From the NCBI GenBank assembly GCA_963678705.1, contig OY783216.1:9920001-9984000 (forward strand): a stretch of 64,000 nt of DNA. Direction: 5' to 3'. This DNA is from Panorpa germanica. Its lineage: Eukaryota; Arthropoda; Insecta; Mecoptera; Panorpidae. Positions 58,546-64,000 of the stretch are shown here, piece by piece. Within the stretch, counting starts at the first letter, position 1. Each line of letters begins with the position of its first letter. The translations under genes were made by a program, and so were the position numbers. Below the pieces are notes generated by a model. It was not told where the DNA came from, searched no databases, and was given only the letters and a program-made list of their open reading frames with translations.

Positions 58546-60631
58546 CATAAAAACTATGTTCTGTGTTTCGCTTGATGCTAAAAGGGTCAATATCGTTTCT
58601 TCCTTTTCTATTATAAAAACTTTCAAGTTTGCACTCCGTTCCAGGAAGTTCCACAGAAACACAAAGTTAATTTTGGTTCTTGCACGTTCGCTGTATCTTG
58701 TTCAATTACGTCAGCATAATTTTAACATTTATTCAAATAATTATAAACAACGTAATTTAATTTTCATCACATTACCATACATGACATTAAACAAACACCT
58801 CCCCTCCCACCCCTTTTCGTTCTTCCTCTGCCATCCCATCACAAATTGCTGGCTCAACAAGCGCTTAGAGAACTAAATAAGAAGAATTTATAGGTTTGTT
58901 TATATTTACATTTCACTGTACAAGTACGAGTATATCACACGAATGAGTCCAATAAAAACAAATATCTTTCAAGAGATTTATATGCAAATTGTACAGAGTT
59001 ACAGAGAAGGTCTTAGTTCTTAAAATAATTACATTGCTGCTAGACAACGAATACTGCAAATGTATTGAACGGAGGCAAAACTTGTCGTAGCAACTCAAAA
59101 TAGAAATGCAAATGTAAGAAATACTCGTATATCATTTCATTCCTTAGGTGAATAAAATCATTGATATTTTGTACAAGTATTCAGTTGTTATTCCAGTATA
59201 TAAATTAGGTTAAATAAGGATGACATTTTGAAATATTATTTAAGCAGGGATTTTTGATCATTTGGACAAATATTTAGCATATTCGCTAATTACTTATAAT
59301 TCAAGAATACACAGTTAAATTACATAGCCCTAGTTAGGAATCAAGAAACGTGCTATAATAAGTCTTAGGATACATGCTAGTAAGTAGCACAAAACCATGC
59401 TATTCTTGAGAAAATCTACCTACTGAAGTTTCTGTAACTGTTGGCATTTAGTTTTAATTACACTATATATCACTAAATTCACAATTCACTAATTTACTAA
59501 AATCACAATTAAATTGTCACGTTTACAAATTAACCAAGCACATCACTTGTTTTTGTTTTAAATTATGACTACAACTGAACTACAGGGTAGGCTGGTTTGT
59601 CAAATAGTAAAACGCTGTTAGGCCTTGCATCTAGGTGGTGTTAGTATAACACCAATTTAAAAAAATTTAGTTTCGCGATAAACACAAAAGAAAGTATTGC
59701 ATAAATATCGCAACCCCCGCGCCCGGACTGAATACTGATGCATAAAATTAAAATTGAAGTCATTATAAATTTCTCAAAAATAAAAACAATAATTTTACTA
59801 ACATTGTGACACTGGAGACAACTTATTTTAGTATATTTTGTTCAAATTAATATCGTTCGCAGAATGTTCTTGTTCACGCAGCCGTCACTCAAAGCTCACA
59901 GCAGACGAAGGTTGACGGGAGCTTTTTTTTTATTCTTGATTCTAATTGGTATAATAAAAATGCTTTTATAGCTTTTAAAATAGCATCAACTCAATTTACG
60001 TAGAGGATAGAATATTCATTTATCATTCGCTGGATATTTGACTCTGTTGCTATGCGACATTGCCTGGATGAAACGGATGATACTGGCTGCTGGGTTTTGT
60101 TTGTAGCTGAGTGCCACTACTCCTGAATAGGTACAGCTAGCATTGAATCTGATAAAAGCTATAGTGCAAAATACAGTAATAAATGCTTGAACAGTCATCA
60201 CAAAAATGTTGTTTTATTGGAATTAAAACCAACCAACAATAATTCGCTATTACTATTTTTATTAAATTTACAAAATGATAAAGAAAATTAATCTCTTTTT
60301 TTCTAACAGTGGATTCCAATAAAAATACTGACTGCCCTTACATAAAAAGTAAATTAGATTATATTTTTGTAGAGCAATTAATTTCTAATGTTAACCGTTT
60401 CCAATAGACTGGCATGTACGAGTATTAGCCTTTACGAAATAGATTGGATACAACAAAGCGATTCATTTCAGTTCAAAGGTTACAATAAATTTATAAACTG
60501 TAGCTTTCATTTGGCATTAAACGAAGCCGAACCATCGTACGTACAATGATGAAGAGAAAATGAAAACTAAGAAATAAATACAAATGTCAGTAGGAGAATA
60601 CTTGTGCTTGTACTTATACAATATAATGCAT

Positions 60632-60720
60632 CGTCCAAACTAGTGCGACTGCAACATGCGACATCCAACATTCATATATGTTGAATATAAGTGTGTTAAA
60701 TTTGTTGAACTTTTACGGTA
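60632..60720 (+). mobile_element. MITE family 1, fragment G
   Basis: ACTAGTGCGACTGCAACATG, CGACATCCAACATTCATATA and a CTTTTACGGTACAA block follow the left-end order of the family. Confidence 0.6.
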
Positions 60721-61973
60721 CAACACAATCGCCGACAAAGCTACAGATAGTATAGCGATAGTCATAGACAAAGCTTTAGACATAAATTCTACATTCATTC
60801 TGCTGTAATAAATATAAACGCGGCGATTATGACAGCTGGAGTCGGTCAATGGAGAAGAATTTAATAAGGAAGTTGGCTTTCAGTTTAAGAGGTATATTAG
60901 CGAAAACAATTAAATGATATTGCAGTGCGCCGTTGTCGTAACTGAACGTGATAATTACAACAATTTTAAATTACAAGATTTTTGGTTTTATTTGCTTTAA
61001 GTTATATAGTCGTAGTCATTTTCTAGTTATTGTATAAGCTATTAAAACTAAACTAACGCAAGTGAACGTTTTGTAGGTTAAGTAAATGAGTTCTCATAGA
61101 AGAGAGTATAATTATAAGAAAGTTAATATTTAAATTAGGTTCCTTCTGTTTTACTTCATTTTGTAAACCTTCATACGAGTGTATTCGTATAAGTTAGGCG
61201 ACTTATGGCAAAAAAAGCATCAATTCTGTAACACATGGAATCAGATAAACATGCACACACCATCCATTTTAATTCTACGCGGAAAAAATCTGTAGATTTC
61301 TACAGATTTGAATGAAGACGCACGCACTACGGAATTAATTCCAGTATCTTGTCGGCGGATCTATTTGTAGGCAGTATGCATTTGTAGCTTTATGTCTTGG
61401 AACATTCATTAACATAACAAGAAACATAAATACAACAGTGTAAAAACAGTTCTTGGCTGAGTCAAGTACTGCCTATAAACTGAGATGAATTTATCCGCAG
61501 TGTGTACTAGGTAACTTTAAGTATACAGAAATAAAACCCCGTGGAATTAAGCCTCATTACCACTCACTGTTTTGATATTTAATTTACTGTTTTTATTTAA
61601 TATTGTAATCTAGATATCAGGTTCTCGTTTAAGCATTCCTTTTAACATTTGTATTTTAATTTAAATTTAGTTAATTAGTTGGTGCGTATGCATCGTTAGT
61701 AATATAAATTTTGATAGTACGACCTAAAATTGTATGTGAAATAATTAAAACTGCTATTTTTAATAACAATTAGTAATAGAAATTGTTTTCACTTCTATAT
61801 TTTTAAAAAACTGACATTAAACTTCTTTTAAAAGTGAATCATACTACATTTTGATGGATTGTCACATTTTGGAGGTTATAATATAATATAGTTTTTCGTA
61901 ATTTAATATTTTTAATTTTAAACCTTGTAAGGTTCTAAAAAAACAAAGAAAACTTAAAAAATAAATTAATTGC

Positions 61974-62036
61974 CATATGCTAAACAATTTAAATTAAATA
62001 CAAAATTGAATTAAAGCAGTGAGTGTAAATGATACG
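61974..62036 (+). repeat. Dispersed repeat 2, copy 3
   Basis: CATATGCTAAACAATTTAAA through AAAGCAGTGAGTG, as at 18232-18297. Confidence 0.75.
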
Positions 62037-63009
62037 TTATTCTTCAATGAGATCTAGCACTTATTCTTTTGGACAACTTTTAACCCAAATATAGAAGATT
62101 CTATTATCCCAATTTCTGGACTGGCTAAATCGATTGCGTATTGTTATTAAGGACCCTGACAACAAGAATTTCAACTCTTGATATAACACGTTACACTTAA
62201 AGAAGTTAAAGGATTTCTGCCCTAAACGAATACCTAAATATTTCACAGCATCAAACCCCAAAATAATTCTGTATCTTCCTTCACAACGTAATCATTCTCA
62301 ATTTAGTTGGCCAGTAACTTTAAAACAATTAATCTTTTGACTTCATAATTATATAACATTAAAAATAATATCATCCATCATTGTCTTGTTTTTGTGATCT
62401 ATTCTTTGTTTGCCGTTGGCCATTTACCATTTACCATTTACCATCGAGGATTCGCAAGCAATCTTCAACGAGTTGTTACTTTTTTTTATAAACTCTGTCA
62501 GATAAAATCGAGACTTTAATTTATAATTTTTTTAAAACATTTTTAAAACAATGTGATATCTTTATACGTTTGCAGTTACGCGTTTATTCCTTTGTACATA
62601 CCGTATCTACATGACTTTATATGGCTCTAAATAACTTTCTCTAAATCCATGATTGATCATCATTCATTTCTCTGTGAGAAATCAACTTTAAATCCACAAC
62701 AGACGCAAACGCAGCCGCAACCGCAACCGCAGACGTAATCAGAATTGTAGCAATACCGTAACATCGATTAATCGACATGATTTTCCAGTTTATTTGAACA
62801 AGTTTGCTATTAATTAATCTCGTGTTGTAATTAATTAATTAATACGTCTCGATTCGATACCCGTGTGGAAACAATAATAAATCTGATGTTTATAAACGAA
62901 ATTGATAGGATTTGTCGAAGTTAATTCTAATCGTGTCTTGTTGGCCTATTTCCAATACTGATTAATACAATAATGTAATTAACTACGATATGCAGCTTTA
63001 GTTTAAATT

Positions 63010-63199
63010 ACGAGAGTTCGTCGGCGAGTCATGGTTACAACAAGTTGTGGCGTATAATTCTGAGATGCAATGAAAAAAGACTGTCTCACATATTTTTTTA
63101 TAATGTATATTGTAACAAATAAGATAAAATTCACCATCGTATCACCATTTATGTGGCTCTTATAACATCTTTCATGCATAAGTCACCGCCGAACTCTCA
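63010..63199. mobile_element. MITE family 3, copy 2
   Basis: ACGAGAGTTCGTCGGCGAGT on the left and GTCACCGCCGAACTCTCAC on the right are the inverted ends shared with 36603-36794. The interior is diverged but collinear (AACAAGTTGTG, CTCTTATAAC blocks). Confidence 0.72.
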
Positions 63200-63290
63200 C
63201 CATTTCGACTATACATGCCATTTTCTTTGAACATGTTGTATAACGTCACTTACAATTAATGTTTTTGATATCTAATGCCTTATAGAGATT

Positions 63291-63724
63291 GGTACGACAT
63301 CCAACATTTATATATTTTCATTCATAAGTTGACATTATTTAAACATAAGTGTACTAAATATGTTGTATTTTTAACGTACAGACCAGTGCGACATAAACAT
63401 GCGACACTAATAAAACTCTTACTTATGCTATTTTTAAAAATTCTAGGTAGTATTTTTATGAAACAAAAATGTTTCAATCCTAAGCCGGAACATCTAAAGA
63501 AATTACGGTGTTGATTGTGATCTAGTATGATCCAGTATAATCTCAGTGTACTTTGACGTTCTTTTTAGTTGTGTTTAGTATGTATAAATAATTGAAAATG
63601 GTGTATAAATGGACAAATGAATGAATATAGGAAAGCTTCCGACGTATTAAGTTGCATCTCGCACTAGTGTGAACGTGCTGTACAACTTCTTACAACAAAT
63701 GTTGGATGTCGCATGTATGTGTAC
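63291..63724 (+). mobile_element. MITE family 1, copy E, longest
   Basis: About 434 bp. The left end GGTACGACATCCAACATTTA lacks part of the core. A second internal core reads CAGTGCGACATAAACATGCG. The body contains TATGAAACAAAAATGTTTCA. The right half includes GCTTCCGACGTATTAAGTTG and ends GTTGGATGTCGCATGTATGT. It is used here as reference for the family. A 79-codon frame overlapping it (63275-63514) is not a gene. Confidence 0.75.
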
Positions 63725-64000
63725 GTAGCTTAATATAATTACATACATATTTTCATATCACAATTCTAACAAATGATCTCTATCGCAAATATTGTATTTC
63801 TCTTTCATAACACTAGAACATAACAACAGGTATATCTTGTATTACACTTCTAACTTCACTCCAGTCAAGTACCGTGTAGCGTGGGTGCGTCCTTACCTTA
63901 CCGTCGCGTCGTTGTTATCTATTGTCCGTTAGATAACTTAACTCGTAGACAAGTTTTACAACAAACGTTCTCCGGCATTAATCGGATTTTATGACACATT
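63725..64000. other. AT-rich end of window
   Basis: Nothing supported. Confidence 0.5.

Larger units (their letters stand above)
58546..63009. other. AT-rich stretch
   Basis: No gene is supported. It holds a MITE family 1 fragment (60632-60720), repeat 2 (61974-62036), a CATTTAC triplicate (about 62421-62443) and a CGCAAC/CGCAGC-type repeat (about 62704-62734). A 66-codon minus frame at 62061-62261 is unrecognised. Confidence 0.45.

Noticed and set aside
62061-62261. 66-codon minus frame as a transposase piece
   Set aside because: No motif firm enough to name a family.
1-64000. CRISPR arrays, bacterial operons, rRNA or known insect microRNAs
   Set aside because: No regularly spaced direct repeats, no ribosome-binding-site-led operons, no rRNA blocks, and none of the conserved microRNA sequences I checked from memory were seen.

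Overview
The window looks like a gene-poor, AT-rich stretch of an insect (at least arthropod) nuclear genome. The reasons are a BEL/Pao LTR retrotransposon, Jockey/R1-type LINE 3' fragments, Mutator-like/YqaJ, PIF/Harbinger, hAT and mariner-like relics, many short inverted-repeat elements (MITEs), and Drosophila-style zero-length-exon (recursive) splice sites. I cannot assign the order. There is no sign of bacterial or viral DNA, CRISPR, rRNA or a convincing tRNA.

Host gene. The only convincing host coding sequence is a plus-strand exon with an open frame of 864 codons (52429-55023). It encodes a basic, Ser-rich, probably disordered and phosphorylated protein that I do not recognise. The frame runs through a strong GTAAGT donor at 54995, so the last eight codons are probably intronic. 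On the same strand there are three strong 'Py-tract CAG|GTAAG' sites at 456/457, 19587/19588 and 55431/55432. Each is followed 34-81 nt later by a perfect GTAAGT. This is the architecture expected of recursive splice sites (ratchet points) with RS-exons. The most economical reading is that nearly the whole window is intron of one very long plus-strand gene: an upstream intron of more than 50 kb, the coding exon near 52.4-55.0 kb, then another long intron. This is the main result of the window.

Mobile DNA, left to right. A full-length BEL/Pao element (9530-16255, minus strand) has two 330-bp LTRs that read the same by eye, a perfect AATTC target duplication and an uninterrupted 1726-codon gag-pol frame, so it is very young. 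A Harbinger-type element with part of the transposase N-terminus lies at 17.66-18.06 kb. A mariner-like composite element lies at 26.18-26.73 kb. A decayed Mutator-like transposase/YqaJ nuclease gene at 31.4-33.5 kb is split by a 5'-truncated LINE at about 32.29-32.79 kb. A hAT relic lies at 35.74-36.13 kb. LINE 3' relics lie at 42.66-42.96 and 58.23-58.55 kb on the minus strand. One MITE family (core GTGCGACTTAAACATGCGAC) has at least eight copies or fragments. Further two- or three-copy repeats are listed separately.

The rest is AT-rich, apparently noncoding sequence with simple repeats, hairpins and a few locally GC-rich patches that might be noncoding exons or promoters of the long gene. 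The 8-mer TACTCGTA (or its complement) occurs at least 17 times, well above a rough expectation. All similarity statements come from reading motifs by eye. No search or alignment was run.
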